Source of the DNA: Aquidulcibacter paucihalophilus
GTDB lineage: Bacteria; Pseudomonadota; Alphaproteobacteria; Caulobacterales; Aquidulcibacteraceae
Assembly: GCF_002105465.1 (NCBI RefSeq)
Contig: NZ_NCSQ01000168.1
Coordinates: 1-64,000, forward strand
Direction of reading: 5' to 3'
DNA: 64,000 nucleotides
Part shown: piece by piece, positions 1 to 8,582 of the stretch
How positions within the stretch are numbered: position 1 is the first letter of the stretch
How the letters are laid out: the number at the start of each line of letters is the position of its first letter
Translations under genes and position numbers: made by a program
Notes under the pieces: generated by a model
Database searches by the model: none
Told to the model about the DNA's origin: nothing
What the model saw: the letters and a program-made list of their open reading frames with translations, nothing else

Positions 1-2049
1 GCTGTGGCTATGATGCTTATTAAACGGGAAGCGCTCTAATCCAAGAGCATCCACTTCACTGCGCGTCAAAAGCAAATGCCCGCCATCAACCGGCTTGTTG
101 CCAAAACTCATGATGGCAATATCACTCAGTGGCTTCGAAGACTTTTCAACAATTATATCATTTCCCGCTGTCAAATAGGCATTTATATTCTCAGCCTCTT
201 TTAGCGTAGTAGTTCCATCGTACGCCATAGAAAAAAGTTTTCGATACTTTCCTATGTCTTTTGATATTCCGACCACAGCGACTGTTACCCCTGCGTTGTG
301 GCTTGCAAGGTTTGCCCACTTAAAGGAAGTATGTGCAAAGGAAATTTCGTGTCCCGTCTTAAAAATCAGAGGCCAGAGGATCGGGACCATCTGACCTTGA
401 TTGATTGAGTTAGTAGTGACGAAGGCCGCACTTGCCATTGTGCGAGTGCCATAGTCAGCAGCCCTCATGAACCATCCAGCGACATAGTCGAGAGACTTCC
501 AGCTTTTTGTGCGATACTCGAAAATGGCCTGTAAATCGGACTTCTGTTCATCGTCCTGCCAAGTCGAACCGAGATACGGCGGATTGCCGCAGATGTATGT
601 TTCACCACCTTCGTTCTCGAAATCGATCTGCGCCTGATCGAGCGGCGTCGAAAACAGGTCATCTCCGACTAGCTTTACTCCGGTTCCAGTCGGCGGGCAG
701 ATGCTTAGCCAGTCCAGCCGGAGCGCATTGCCACAGGTGATCCAGTTATCCTTGTTGAGCGGCAGAAACTCAGCCAGTGCCAGCTTCTGCCCACGATAGA
801 GAGTGTCGCACTGGAACTCTGCAATAATCAAAGCGAGGCGGGCGATCTCGGCAGGAAAGTCCCGCAACTCGATTCCGCGAAAATTGGTGAGTGGAATGGC
901 GGAAGGGCGATCTGCTTCATTGCGCCGCCGGTTAATCTCGGCTTCGATCTCCCGCATTTCCTTATAGGCAATCACGAGGAAATTGCCGCTACCGCAGGCG
1001 GGGTCGAACACCCGGATGCGGGCCATGCGGCCTCGCAGATTGAGCAGCTTGCGCGGATTATCACCAGCTTCCTCCAGCTGCTCGCGCAAGCTGTCGAGGA
1101 AGAGTGGATTAAGGACCTTCAGTATGTTGGGGCGGCTGGTGTAGTGCATGCCAAGCGCGCCGCGCTCTTCCTCATCGGCGACAGCCTGGATCATAGAGCC
1201 GAAAATGTCCGGGTTGATCTGCGTCCAGTCGAGATTGCCGATATGCATTAAGTAGGAACGCGCAATCTTACTGAATTTCGGAACGGCAAGAGTACCGCCG
1301 AATAGCCCGCCATTCACATAGGGAAACGGCCTTGCCCAGGAGCGGATGCCTTCGGCCTCGTGTTGTTCCTTGCGGGTGTTCATGGCGCGGAACAGCTCGG
1401 CAATCACCTCATGGGTGTTGGAGCTGTCGCGGTCGCTCATCTGTTCGATGGTGCCGGTGAACGGGTAGCTTGGATGGAAGATGCCGGTATCTTCTGCATA
1501 GAAGCAGAAGATCAGCTGAGCCATGAAATGGTTCATGTCGGCCCGTCGCTCGGTCTTACCCCAATCAGGATTCTCACGCAGCAGCTGGACATACAGCCGG
1601 TTCAGCCGGCTGGTGGCGCGCATATCGAACGCGTTTTCCCGAATTTGCTTGACGGTGGTGATACCTGCGAGTTGCAGGAAGAAGCCGAAGTGATTGGGTA
1701 GGTCGGTGTAGGCGCAGGCGAGTGTCTCGCCCGCCTCGATATCCTCGGCCTCCAGCGTCTCGCCATCGGTGGCAAGGATGAATTTCGCCTTGGCCTTGGC
1801 AGTGCTGGGGCTTGTGCGCAGCGCCTCCAGCCGCGCGGTCACAGTACCGGGCTCTGCCACGGCGATATGGATGTTGTTACGCTGGAGGACGCCGCCGATG
1901 TCCGACCCATTGCTAGTGCCATCGCGCAGCCGCTTGATCGTGGTGGCCTTGTTACCGAACGCTTCGAGGAATTGGAACGCAAACTCGCCTGCATCGAACG
2001 GACGCTCGACCAGCTCAGATACCGCTTCTTCAATTTCGATCGCGTTCAT
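1..2049 (-). CDS. MmeI-like class I SAM-dependent DNA methyltransferase (3' end cut by window edge)
   Basis: This is the first 683 codons of an adenine-N6 type DNA methyltransferase, which modifies DNA using S-adenosylmethionine. Visible in the translation are the SAM-binding motif I FDPACGSGNF near residues 348-357 and the catalytic motif IV NPPY at 489-492. The order motif I then NPPY is that of gamma-class N6-adenine methyltransferases. The N-terminal 340 residues fit the MmeI-like helical/spacer region, but I do not see the D..ExK nuclease signature of MmeI itself, so this may be a methylation-only enzyme or need a separate nuclease. The target-recognition domain lies beyond the left edge. 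The start is firm: an in-frame TAG sits two codons upstream of the ATG. It belongs to the accessory island and points away from the relaxase genes. It could be one half of a restriction-modification or phage-defence cassette. Confidence 0.85.
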   Translation of the reverse strand, partial: MNAIEIEEAVSELVERPFDAGEFAFQFLEAFGNKATTIKRLRDGTSNGSDIGGVLQRNNIHIAVAEPGTVTARLEALRTSPSTAKAKAKFILATDGETLEAEDIEAGETLACAYTDLPNHFGFFLQLAGITTVKQIRENAFDMRATSRLNRLYVQLLRENPDWGKTERRADMNHFMAQLIFCFYAEDTGIFHPSYPFTGTIEQMSDRDSSNTHEVIAELFRAMNTRKEQHEAEGIRSWARPFPYVNGGLFGGTLAVPKFSKIARSYLMHIGNLDWTQINPDIFGSMIQAVADEEERGALGMHYTSRPNILKVLNPLFLDSLREQLEEAGDNPRKLLNLRGRMARIRVFDPACGSGNFLVIAYKEMREIEAEINRRRNEADRPSAIPLTNFRGIELRDFPAEIARLALIIAEFQCDTLYRGQKLALAEFLPLNKDNWITCGNALRLDWLSICPPTGTGVKLVGDDLFSTPLDQAQIDFENEGGETYICGNPPYLGSTWQDDEQKSDLQAIFEYRTKSWKSLDYVAGWFMRAADYGTRTMASAAFVTTNSINQGQMVPILWPLIFKTGHEISFAHTSFKWANLASHNAGVTVAVVGISKDIGKYRKLFSMAYDGTTTLKEAENINAYLTAGNDIIVEKSSKPLSDIAIMSFGNKPVDGGHLLLTRSEVDALGLERFPFNKHHSHS

Positions 2050-2615
2050 GGTGCCCTATAAAATGGAGTTGGTGGTGTTACGCCAGAATTCCTCCGCCGC
2101 ACCTCAAGATTGTTTTCAAAATTAGCCGCTAGGGGTTGCCGTGTCACGCCTCCCGCTGAACACCGTTCGACCTATCCTCAATTCGCTCTCAATTCCTACT
2201 TTGCATTCAGTATGCAGCTAAAGCATCATCCTGCCCAAATACTCCGTCATGATTCCGCTGTGCTAGTCTTGCAGGTTTTCTACCTTATGTTTGCGGAAAG
2301 TCATAATGCCGTGGCCACGTGACTTGGTCGCTTGCCTTTGGAACAGGCTCCCTTGGGGCTTATCTATTGCGGTTACGACATTTTGGGACGTAATAAATAG
2401 GGTTGTCATGGAAAATGTTGTAAGTTCAGGTCCTTGGTCCCTTTGCCATACCAGAGACCTCAATGAACAAGCGCACTAGATCCGCATTCACGTAAAAATT
2501 ACTACGTCCTTCGCGATGGAGACCGCCCCTAGCCAGTGACCCGCTAGTTCCCCGCTGACAAGCCCTTGCTCACCTAATCTAGGACAAAATGTAAAGACCT
2601 AGTCACTTCCAGATA
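2050..2615. other. Intergenic gap between methyltransferase and relaxase genes
   Basis: No convincing gene in 566 bases. Short open frames on both strands lack a good ribosome binding site and coding character. The stretch must hold the methyltransferase promoter and the end of the relaxase transcript, but I see no clear hairpin terminator. Confidence 0.5.
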
Positions 2616-5384
2616 TCATAAAGCAAGCGACCGTTCTTCCTCCTTCACCCCCGCAAACTCGGGACTTAATCCGATTGCGCTGAGCTTCTCGCCGGTCCTC
2701 TCCCCAAGTCCTCGCACCAGCTTTTCACGGCTATCGGTCACTACCACGGCCTCGGACTTCGCCCGACTAATCGCGACATACATCGCCTTTTGGTCGACAA
2801 GATTAGCACGCCCGCTTTCGGCGTGAATAAGGACGCGCTCTGCGGTCTTTCCTTGCGAGGCATAGACGGTATCGACCCAAGCATAGCGCAAATGCTGATC
2901 GCGGGCCTTAGAAAGCTCTAGCTCATGAACAGTGCCATTATCGGCTCTGAGAGTGGCGAGGCCTAAATCGCGGTTGATTGACGTGATCGTGCCGGTTCCG
3001 CCATTCACGCGGTCTTTCTCTTGGTCATTACGGGTGAAAGCGACGCGGTCGCCGGTGCGCATATCCATTTGGGCTTGGGTGAAGGTTTCAGCTTGGCCCC
3101 AGTAGGCAGGTTCGAGTTTCAATCGGGTGCCGTTCTCACCGATCACGCTCACAACGCCGTCTTTGCTATCCACGCCGGTCACCTCATAGGGAGTTCGGGC
3201 CAAGATCTTCTGGTCTGGTTTGGATTTGTCAAAGATCAGGATATCGCCCTTTTGATAGCTGCTGGCCTGAACCCGCTCGGCCTTAGTCAAGTCCTTTGGG
3301 ACGAGGGCAGGGAAGTCGAGTACCTCCCGTCCAAGGTCTCCTCGGGCCAGAAGCTCGCCCCGTATGGCGGAAGTCAGCTGTTCTCGACCTGCTTTGGATG
3401 GATCAAGGACAAGGGTCTTGGCGCGGTCTGCAGGCGACAAGTCAGCAAAGCGTTCGGCCAAGAGCTGATATCGATCTTGGGTGCTGGCATACTCAATCAG
3501 CTTGCCGCCTCCGGTCTCAAGCGCCTTGATGGTTTTGGCCGCTTGGCCTGCAATGGCGCTTTCAACAGCCTCGAGAGTTTTGGCGTTCGTCTGGCGTACG
3601 ATCTTGTCGAGCACGGAAGTCTGCATGCCAGCCCCTTGAAGCTGGGCAAATGCGGCACCCGCGCCAATAGATCCAAGTTGTTTGACGTCGCCCACTAAAA
3701 TTAGGCGCGCCTCGGCTCTTTGCGTAGCTGACAATAGGCGGGCCATATCGACGGCTGAGACCAGACTTGCTTCATCGAGAAGCCAGACTTGTTTGCCGCC
3801 TCGCTCTGGATGCACCTTCTTTTCCTCGGTTCGCAAATGCCGCTCGAGCGTCCATCCTTTAGTGCCTAAGGCATCGCCCAAGGTGAGCGCCGCACTTGCA
3901 GAGGGTGCAAAGGCGCAAACGTCAAAGCCTTGGGACTTAGCGGCCTCAGAAAGGGTGGCCATGACGGTTGTCGTCTTAGCTGTGCCTGCATAGCCTTGCA
4001 CCGCTGCGACCCTGTTCGTCGTGGTCAGAAGGTCGAGCGTGGCGCGTTTCTGCCCTGCATTCCACTTATGGCCTCCGTCTTCCGATTGAAGGATTGCTTT
4101 GGCTACAAGCTTTGCGGCCTCGGCCTTTGAAAGCATGGGCTCAATAGCGCCACGGCCAGCCTTCTCGAGGGCCAGGATTTGTTTTTCTGCTTCGATGTTG
4201 GCTGGGGTGGTAAAGCCTTGGGTTTCCAGCCCACGCTGATTTGTGTGGGGTCTGGGAACCAGATCACCTTCTTTGACGGCCTTCTCGATGGCCTTGCCAA
4301 TCTGAAGCGGGGAAGCGTGCCCCAACACAAAGCGACCCGCTTCCTTGGCAAGGCTTGGCGCTGTCATGACGGCTTCCCGTTCGCTGAGCTTGGCTGCGGC
4401 AAACTTCACTGCCTCAAAGGCGCGGATTTCAGCGATGCCATTTAGGCTGTCCACAAAGTGAGGCTCTGCCGCCCGATCCTTGGCGTTTTGAACCAAGCGC
4501 ATCCGGCGTGCCTGATCAAAGCCTAGGCTATCGGCGGTTTCACGCCATTCACCCATCAAGCTGCCTCTGTCAGCCTTTGATTTCGCTTCTCTGGTGTCCA
4601 AGGCGGCGATTTGCTTTTCAGCCGCTGAAGCATGAGCTCTATCGGTTCCACGTTCTGCCAAGCGGGCTTCGATCTGTGCGGACCTAGTCGAGAAAGTCTC
4701 CAAGACTTTCTCCGGCACACCTACGATCTCGAACATCGAGTCCTTACCCATCTCGATTTTGTAGCCAAGGTTGAGGGCGTTAAATGCAAGGTTCTGCCGA
4801 TAGACTTCGCCTAAGGTCTTTTGGAGCTTGAAAAGTTCTCGGCTTTCAAGTGACCGCCATTTTCCGTCGGCGTCGCGTACGGCGTTCAGAATAATCGAAT
4901 GTGTGTGTAATGTCGGATCGTCACCACGGCTAGTCTCGTGGCGAAAAGTTGCGACCAGTAGATTACCAAGATTGACTTCGTCGACCTTTTCGCCATCGCG
5001 TATCCGCGTCATAGCGACATGGGCCTCAGCAAACTCCAGCGTCGATTTGACGGCAGCATCATGGGCGGTGACTAGCCTCTCATCACCACACACTAAAGCA
5101 ATCGTTGAGACAGACTTAGGCGCACTGAATGTGATGTCCCAGCCGGGGGCATGCTCGCGCTCTCCATTGCGGATCGTGCCCAAGACTGTGCCGTCAGGCA
5201 AGTTGCCTTCTAGAGCGGCCTTGAAGATTTCCGGCGAAACATCACCAGATAGACCTAAGGCTTCTGCCCCTTTGCCAAGCCACTGGCTGGGGGCAAGACC
5301 TCCTTCGGCATAATATTCGCCTGCCGCGCTATAGTAAGTAGCCGCTCCTGCCGCACTTGAAAGACGTGAGATCGTGGCGACCAT
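2616..5384 (-). CDS. MOB-F family conjugative relaxase-helicase (TrwC/TraI-like)
   Basis: The protein should nick the transferred strand at oriT, stay covalently bound to its 5' end and unwind the DNA. At 922 residues it is close to R388 TrwC and about half of F TraI. The N-terminus carries the tyrosine pairs at 17-18 and 24-25 (AATYYSAAGEYY), the expected position of the catalytic tyrosines. The metal-binding three-histidine motif is H149, H160 and H162 (RHE...LHTH). The helicase half has a Walker A GYAGTAKTT at 464-472, Walker B LLDEAS at 535-540 and a late VAISRAK box typical of RecD/TraI helicases. The ATG lies two bases beyond the stop of the coupling-protein gene, so the two genes are co-transcribed. 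All catalytic motifs are intact, so it is probably functional. No mating-pair genes accompany it. Confidence 0.95.
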   Translation of the reverse strand: MVATISRLSSAAGAATYYSAAGEYYAEGGLAPSQWLGKGAEALGLSGDVSPEIFKAALEGNLPDGTVLGTIRNGEREHAPGWDITFSAPKSVSTIALVCGDERLVTAHDAAVKSTLEFAEAHVAMTRIRDGEKVDEVNLGNLLVATFRHETSRGDDPTLHTHSIILNAVRDADGKWRSLESRELFKLQKTLGEVYRQNLAFNALNLGYKIEMGKDSMFEIVGVPEKVLETFSTRSAQIEARLAERGTDRAHASAAEKQIAALDTREAKSKADRGSLMGEWRETADSLGFDQARRMRLVQNAKDRAAEPHFVDSLNGIAEIRAFEAVKFAAAKLSEREAVMTAPSLAKEAGRFVLGHASPLQIGKAIEKAVKEGDLVPRPHTNQRGLETQGFTTPANIEAEKQILALEKAGRGAIEPMLSKAEAAKLVAKAILQSEDGGHKWNAGQKRATLDLLTTTNRVAAVQGYAGTAKTTTVMATLSEAAKSQGFDVCAFAPSASAALTLGDALGTKGWTLERHLRTEEKKVHPERGGKQVWLLDEASLVSAVDMARLLSATQRAEARLILVGDVKQLGSIGAGAAFAQLQGAGMQTSVLDKIVRQTNAKTLEAVESAIAGQAAKTIKALETGGGKLIEYASTQDRYQLLAERFADLSPADRAKTLVLDPSKAGREQLTSAIRGELLARGDLGREVLDFPALVPKDLTKAERVQASSYQKGDILIFDKSKPDQKILARTPYEVTGVDSKDGVVSVIGENGTRLKLEPAYWGQAETFTQAQMDMRTGDRVAFTRNDQEKDRVNGGTGTITSINRDLGLATLRADNGTVHELELSKARDQHLRYAWVDTVYASQGKTAERVLIHAESGRANLVDQKAMYVAISRAKSEAVVVTDSREKLVRGLGERTGEKLSAIGLSPEFAGVKEEERSLAL

Positions 5385-5386
5385 GG

Positions 5387-7207
5387 CTATACAGGCCCCG
5401 CGCTGAAGTCGATGTTGCTCTCTGGGGGCGTGCTTTTGCGGCCATAAAGCGTGGCAGTGATATCCCCTTGAATGAACCCCGGCTGGCGGGCAGGGCCTCT
5501 GGCGATGATGTGCTTGTTGGATAGCCGGACCTTGGTCACTGGGAATCCATCTGGGAGGAGTAGGTAGCCGGTATGCTTTTCGAGCTTAAACTCGCTCTCC
5601 AAGATTGCCGGTCTAATCTGCCTCTGCTTGCCGACCGTCGTTCGGCCTTTACCGTTTTCGAAGTCGAGATTTTCAGAATCGCTGCGAAGCTCCGCTTCTA
5701 CCTCGCCCACCATCTGACTTGCCCACTTGCGAGTATCGGCGTCTCCGCACTGCAGGATCAGCTTCGTTCCGCAATTGCCAAGCAACGCCTCCGCACCGTC
5801 TGCAGTGTAACGCAGACGCATCTGGCCGATGGCTTGGAAGGTAATGACCGTGCAAGCGCCAAATTTGCGACCTTGAGGTAGAAGTCGCTGCAAATTAACA
5901 ACTTTAGGTATATCAGGCAGTTCATCCAGAAACATCCAGATTTTCCGATGCTCATTCGGCTCTAGGCTCATAATCCCGACAGAGGCCAATTCGAGCCAGC
6001 AAGCCAAAAGTGGCTTCATCGCCTCAAAGTATTTTTCCCGTCGTGGCATGAACAAAAAGGGCTTGGGACCCTGTATATGGTCCAACCGGTCGAAGTAGCC
6101 ACTGAAGGTAAAGGGCGTTGCGTTACTGTCCTCGTGCTTCAAAAATTGAAGCGTCTCGATGGCTTTCGTCAATGAAAATAGAACCGAAGCGGTCGCTCTG
6201 TCGGCACCTTGGGCAAAAATTCTTGCCGATGAGGTATCTGCGAGCCAAGCGGCCAAATCGTCGCTTGAGGTCGACCGTAGCGCCTGAATGAGGTCAGCAA
6301 GTGTCGTTCTTTCCTCCGCAACTAGCTTACGAATAATGTTGGCGACCAGATTCTGTGCGCTCTCTACCCAGACGCTTTCGTCTCGCTCATGGCCGTCGGG
6401 AATTAGCTTTTGGGCTATGTGGTCAGCGTCGGCTGGATGGCTTTTGGCTTCACCCATCAAATCCCAGAAGCAGCCTCTCGCATCGAAGGGATTCAAAATT
6501 ACGTCGCCACGCTCGGGCCTATAGTATTGGGCCGTAAACTCACCGCTGGTATCAAATATAATTGCTGGTTGGCCCTTTGCGTCAGCTTGATCCAGAAGCT
6601 CTCTGAGCGCTGTTGTCTTGCCAGCGCCGCTTGCTGCCGCAATGGCGACATGGCGATTAGCAAAATCGTTCGGAAGGCTAATCCCTGCAAAGCTGAACGA
6701 ACCATTTGCTAACTGGCTCTTCAGCAATTTTTGAAGCCCCTTGGGTGTGGTAAGGAGGGCTCCCCGCAAAAGGTCATCTTGTCCGGCGACCTCTCCCTGA
6801 TCCTCAAAAATGCGAAACAAGACCACGCAAAGTCCTGCACCCAGAAGAATGCCCAGTAGCGCCCCCGCGATGGCCCAATCTTTGGCTTTGAGGTATGCTC
6901 CTCGATACAGGGGATGCCGCTGGACGCGGTCCGCGCGCATCTTCAGAGGGCGACCCAAAAACTCGACGGTCATGTAAGGCTTGAGAGACTGGCCCTCAGT
7001 AAACAGTAACCTAGCCTCTGCCTCCGTAAAGGCTTTGAGGTGTTGCCTCTCTTGCTGGTCTAATATGAGAGCGGGCAGGGCAGCGGCCAAGCAAGCCGAC
7101 GAGATCAGGATGACAGAGAGATAAGTTCGCCCGCGTGCAATTAGGGCCGACCAATAGAGTGAGACGAGGCCTTGACCGCGTCGCAAGCTTTCATGACGCT
7201 GTTTCAT
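5387..7207 (-). CDS. Type IV coupling protein (TrwB/TraD-like DNA-pumping ATPase)
   Basis: This inner-membrane ATPase would connect the relaxosome to a type IV secretion channel and pump the T-strand. The 606 residues start with two membrane segments at about 29-50 and 111-134 separated by a small periplasmic loop, as in TrwB. A cytoplasmic RecA-like domain follows, with Walker A ASGAGKTT at 192-199 and Walker B IWMFLDELPD in the 420s-430s. The start codon overlaps the stop of the upstream TrwA-like gene (ATGA), and the relaxase begins two bases after its stop, so the order trwA-trwB-trwC of IncW plasmids is preserved. The element lacks its own channel genes, so this protein probably recruits a helper plasmid's channel. 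It is the conjugation type, not a VirB4 or FtsK ATPase. Confidence 0.92.
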   Translation of the reverse strand: MKQRHESLRRGQGLVSLYWSALIARGRTYLSVILISSACLAAALPALILDQQERQHLKAFTEAEARLLFTEGQSLKPYMTVEFLGRPLKMRADRVQRHPLYRGAYLKAKDWAIAGALLGILLGAGLCVVLFRIFEDQGEVAGQDDLLRGALLTTPKGLQKLLKSQLANGSFSFAGISLPNDFANRHVAIAAASGAGKTTALRELLDQADAKGQPAIIFDTSGEFTAQYYRPERGDVILNPFDARGCFWDLMGEAKSHPADADHIAQKLIPDGHERDESVWVESAQNLVANIIRKLVAEERTTLADLIQALRSTSSDDLAAWLADTSSARIFAQGADRATASVLFSLTKAIETLQFLKHEDSNATPFTFSGYFDRLDHIQGPKPFLFMPRREKYFEAMKPLLACWLELASVGIMSLEPNEHRKIWMFLDELPDIPKVVNLQRLLPQGRKFGACTVITFQAIGQMRLRYTADGAEALLGNCGTKLILQCGDADTRKWASQMVGEVEAELRSDSENLDFENGKGRTTVGKQRQIRPAILESEFKLEKHTGYLLLPDGFPVTKVRLSNKHIIARGPARQPGFIQGDITATLYGRKSTPPESNIDFSAGPV

Positions 7208-7587
7208 TTTTGTGACCTCGCAGCCTCAAGCTGGCGGCGATAGGCATCCATCGACGCTTGGCTCAGGGTCTCGTTCAATTGGGTTGGGTTTGTGCCGCCC
7301 TTATGGGCAGCGTGGGCGGCAAAGGTGTAAGCGCTAGCCGCAGTGTATAAAGTGCGGTCGCAGATGCGCTCTAGGCGCTCGAGACGAGCCAATGTTTCGG
7401 TCAAGCAAAGCGCCAACTCGTCGAGGGTTTGGTCTTTCTCATTTCCGAAGATGGCACCTAGGCCGCGCTCAAAGATACGAATGCGGGCTTGGTAGACAGG
7501 CACCCCAAGTCCGTTAGCGAACTCATTGACCAACCTACTTTGATCACCGGTGAGCCTGATACTTGCGAGATGACGCCGCGCACTCAT
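7204..7587 (-). CDS. Small TrwA-like relaxosome accessory/repressor protein (tentative)
   Basis: The 127-residue product sits where TrwA or TraM lies in MOB-F systems, directly upstream of the coupling-protein gene and next to the presumed oriT. The N-terminal half (about 1-50, starting MSARRHLASIRLTGDQ) looks like a ribbon-helix-helix DNA-binding domain, and the remainder is helical and could oligomerise. TrwA-type proteins bind oriT, stimulate the relaxase and repress their own operon. GTATAC palindromes lie immediately upstream of this gene and in the adjacent oriT, which fits such a role. ATGA overlap joins it to the next gene, and a GGGGA-type ribosome site precedes the start. Sequence similarity to TrwA is not obvious by eye, so the assignment rests mainly on context, size and order. 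Confidence 0.6.
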   Translation of the reverse strand: MSARRHLASIRLTGDQSRLVNEFANGLGVPVYQARIRIFERGLGAIFGNEKDQTLDELALCLTETLARLERLERICDRTLYTAASAYTFAAHAAHKGGTNPTQLNETLSQASMDAYRRQLEAARSQK

Positions 7588-7600
7588 GGCGTCATCCCCT

Positions 7601-7606
7601 GTATAC
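7601..7606. promoter_or_regulatory. GTATAC operator-like palindrome upstream of the TrwA-like gene
   Basis: A single GTATAC palindrome lies just before the ribosome binding site of the TrwA-like gene. It matches the two GTATAC units about 64 bases further upstream in the putative oriT. Its position suits autorepression by the ribbon-helix-helix product. Binding is inferred, not shown. Confidence 0.45.
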
Positions 7607-7663
7607 TATCCGTGCTCTTCAGAAACGCTGCATTTGCGGCTCTCTTGGCCTCAGCGCAATTTT

Positions 7664-7682
7664 TGTATACCCATAGTATACA
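7664..7682. promoter_or_regulatory. Paired GTATAC inverted repeat (protein-binding site in oriT)
   Basis: TGTATAC, a five-base spacer and GTATACA form an inverted repeat. The two GTATAC centres are 11 bases apart, one helical turn, as expected for cooperative binding by dimeric ribbon-helix-helix proteins. A second small inverted repeat, CAGAT-CATC-ATCTG at 7681-7694, follows at once. It is likely bound by the TrwA-like protein. Confidence 0.5.
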
Positions 7683-7726
7683 GATCATCATCTGGTTATT
7701 TGGCACATTTTCGTGCGTGGGGTGTA
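7681..7726 (+). other. oriT: Putative origin of transfer (oriT) with nic site
   Basis: The plus strand reads TGCGTGGGGTGT at 7714-7725, which is the core just 5' of the F-plasmid nic site as I remember it. Nicking is predicted between 7725 and 7726. A short inverted repeat, GCAC at 7703-7706 and GTGC at 7713-7716, ends exactly before GTGGGGTGT, the same geometry as the F and R388 relaxase hairpin. The nearby relaxase is of the same MOB-F family. Cleavage here would send the region to the right first and the trw-like genes last, the usual direction. The stretch 7588-7830 holds no believable gene, consistent with a dedicated cis site. Confidence 0.7.
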
Positions 7727-7830
7727 GAAGAATAATGAAAACTATCGCTTCATCATTTGGTGTAGTGATAAAGCGCTTTTTGTTGATGTAGCGTCCAGAG
7801 GGACGAGTTTTTCGTCGAGTTTGCACGGAC

Positions 7831-8211
7831 CTAAACATCAAAAACTCCCAAGGCTGGATCGCCATGGAATCCAAGGCGGTTGGCGATCTTGTTTCCCGCG
7901 ACTTCAAGACGCTTAGGGACAGATCGTGTCGGGCGACAAGCGAGGTGGGTCGCGTTCAGAGCTTCAAGCCGAAAGTATAAAGTCTGTCGGGCCGGAGAGA
8001 ACTCGAGTAGGAAAAGCCGGGTTGGCTTTGGCCTGTACCAGCGCGAGTTGCGTGCAACAGTCTCGTCAATCAGGGTCCACAAGCGGCGAGATGTCATCTC
8101 GACCCGCGCGGTCGAGTAAAGGAGCCCGGCAACAAAATTGAAGGGTGTCTGGTACTGGACTCTAATCACTTCAGGATAATAGTGAGACGAAGACTCCATT
8201 ACTTCGGTCAT
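7831..8211 (-). CDS. Hypothetical protein coupled to AlpA-type regulator
   Basis: A 126-residue protein of unknown function. I chose the ATG at 8211 because it overlaps the stop of the AlpA-type gene as ATGA, which implies translational coupling; an ATG five codons upstream is also possible. The sequence is basic and aromatic, with a stretch rich in Arg/Pro/Tyr near its centre (SRWYRPKPTRLFLLEF). No signal peptide, membrane helix or recognisable motif is seen. It lies between oriT and the regulator, in the region that would enter a recipient first. It could be a leading-region or mobilisation accessory protein, but nothing in the sequence proves a role. Confidence 0.6.
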   Translation of the reverse strand: MTEVMESSSHYYPEVIRVQYQTPFNFVAGLLYSTARVEMTSRRLWTLIDETVARNSRWYRPKPTRLFLLEFSPARQTLYFRLEALNATHLACRPTRSVPKRLEVAGNKIANRLGFHGDPALGVFDV

Positions 8212-8468
8212 TGCGCTTGCCCCCAAGGCTTTGGATTAAGTTGGGGCGCGGATGCGCGCGCTGCGGGTGGCTTTCGGCCTTTGGGAGCATAATCACGACG
8301 CGGTAACGCGTCTGCCCAGGCTTCAATTTCTGCCAATTCCCAACAATTGCGATTTGCCCCCAGTCTCTTTGGAGCTGGAAATTTTCCAGATTTAACTGCA
8401 CGCCACAAGCTGCTGCGGCAACGTATACTGGTGAGTTCCATCACCGCTTTGGTATTAAGAAGTTTCAT
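8208..8468 (-). CDS. AlpA/MerR-like helix-turn-helix regulator
   Basis: The 86-residue product (MKLLNTKAVMELTSIRCRSS...) matches the pattern of AlpA-type prophage and island regulators: a short helix-turn-helix around residues 5-27, a wing with KSGKFPAPKRLG, and a WELAEIEAWADAL helix. Such proteins control integrase or excisionase expression in P4-like elements. The start at 8468 is chosen over earlier codons because GGAGG sits seven bases upstream. The C-terminal tail is basic and proline-rich. It is translationally coupled to the next gene. Its presence supports an integrative element even though no integrase gene is visible in the window. Confidence 0.82.
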   Translation of the reverse strand: MKLLNTKAVMELTSIRCRSSLWRAVKSGKFPAPKRLGANRNCWELAEIEAWADALPRRDYAPKGRKPPAARASAPQLNPKPWGQAQ

Positions 8469-8582
8469 GCACAATCCTCCTTCGATCAGCCTCTTGGAGT
8501 TGATTCGACGGGGCGAAAATTGGCAAGCAAAAGCCGCGCTACTCAATTTTTTCTTGTGCTAGAAATTGCTATCCTATTTGAT

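Noticed and set aside
3021-3698. Long open frame on the plus strand opposite the relaxase gene
   Set aside because: It is a shadow of the relaxase-helicase frame, lacks a ribosome site and has no domain; the reverse strand has clear family motifs over the same bases.
7584-7907. 107-codon open frame through the oriT region
   Set aside because: It crosses the oriT structure and both neighbouring genes, its composition looks non-coding, and the cis-site explanation accounts for the region.
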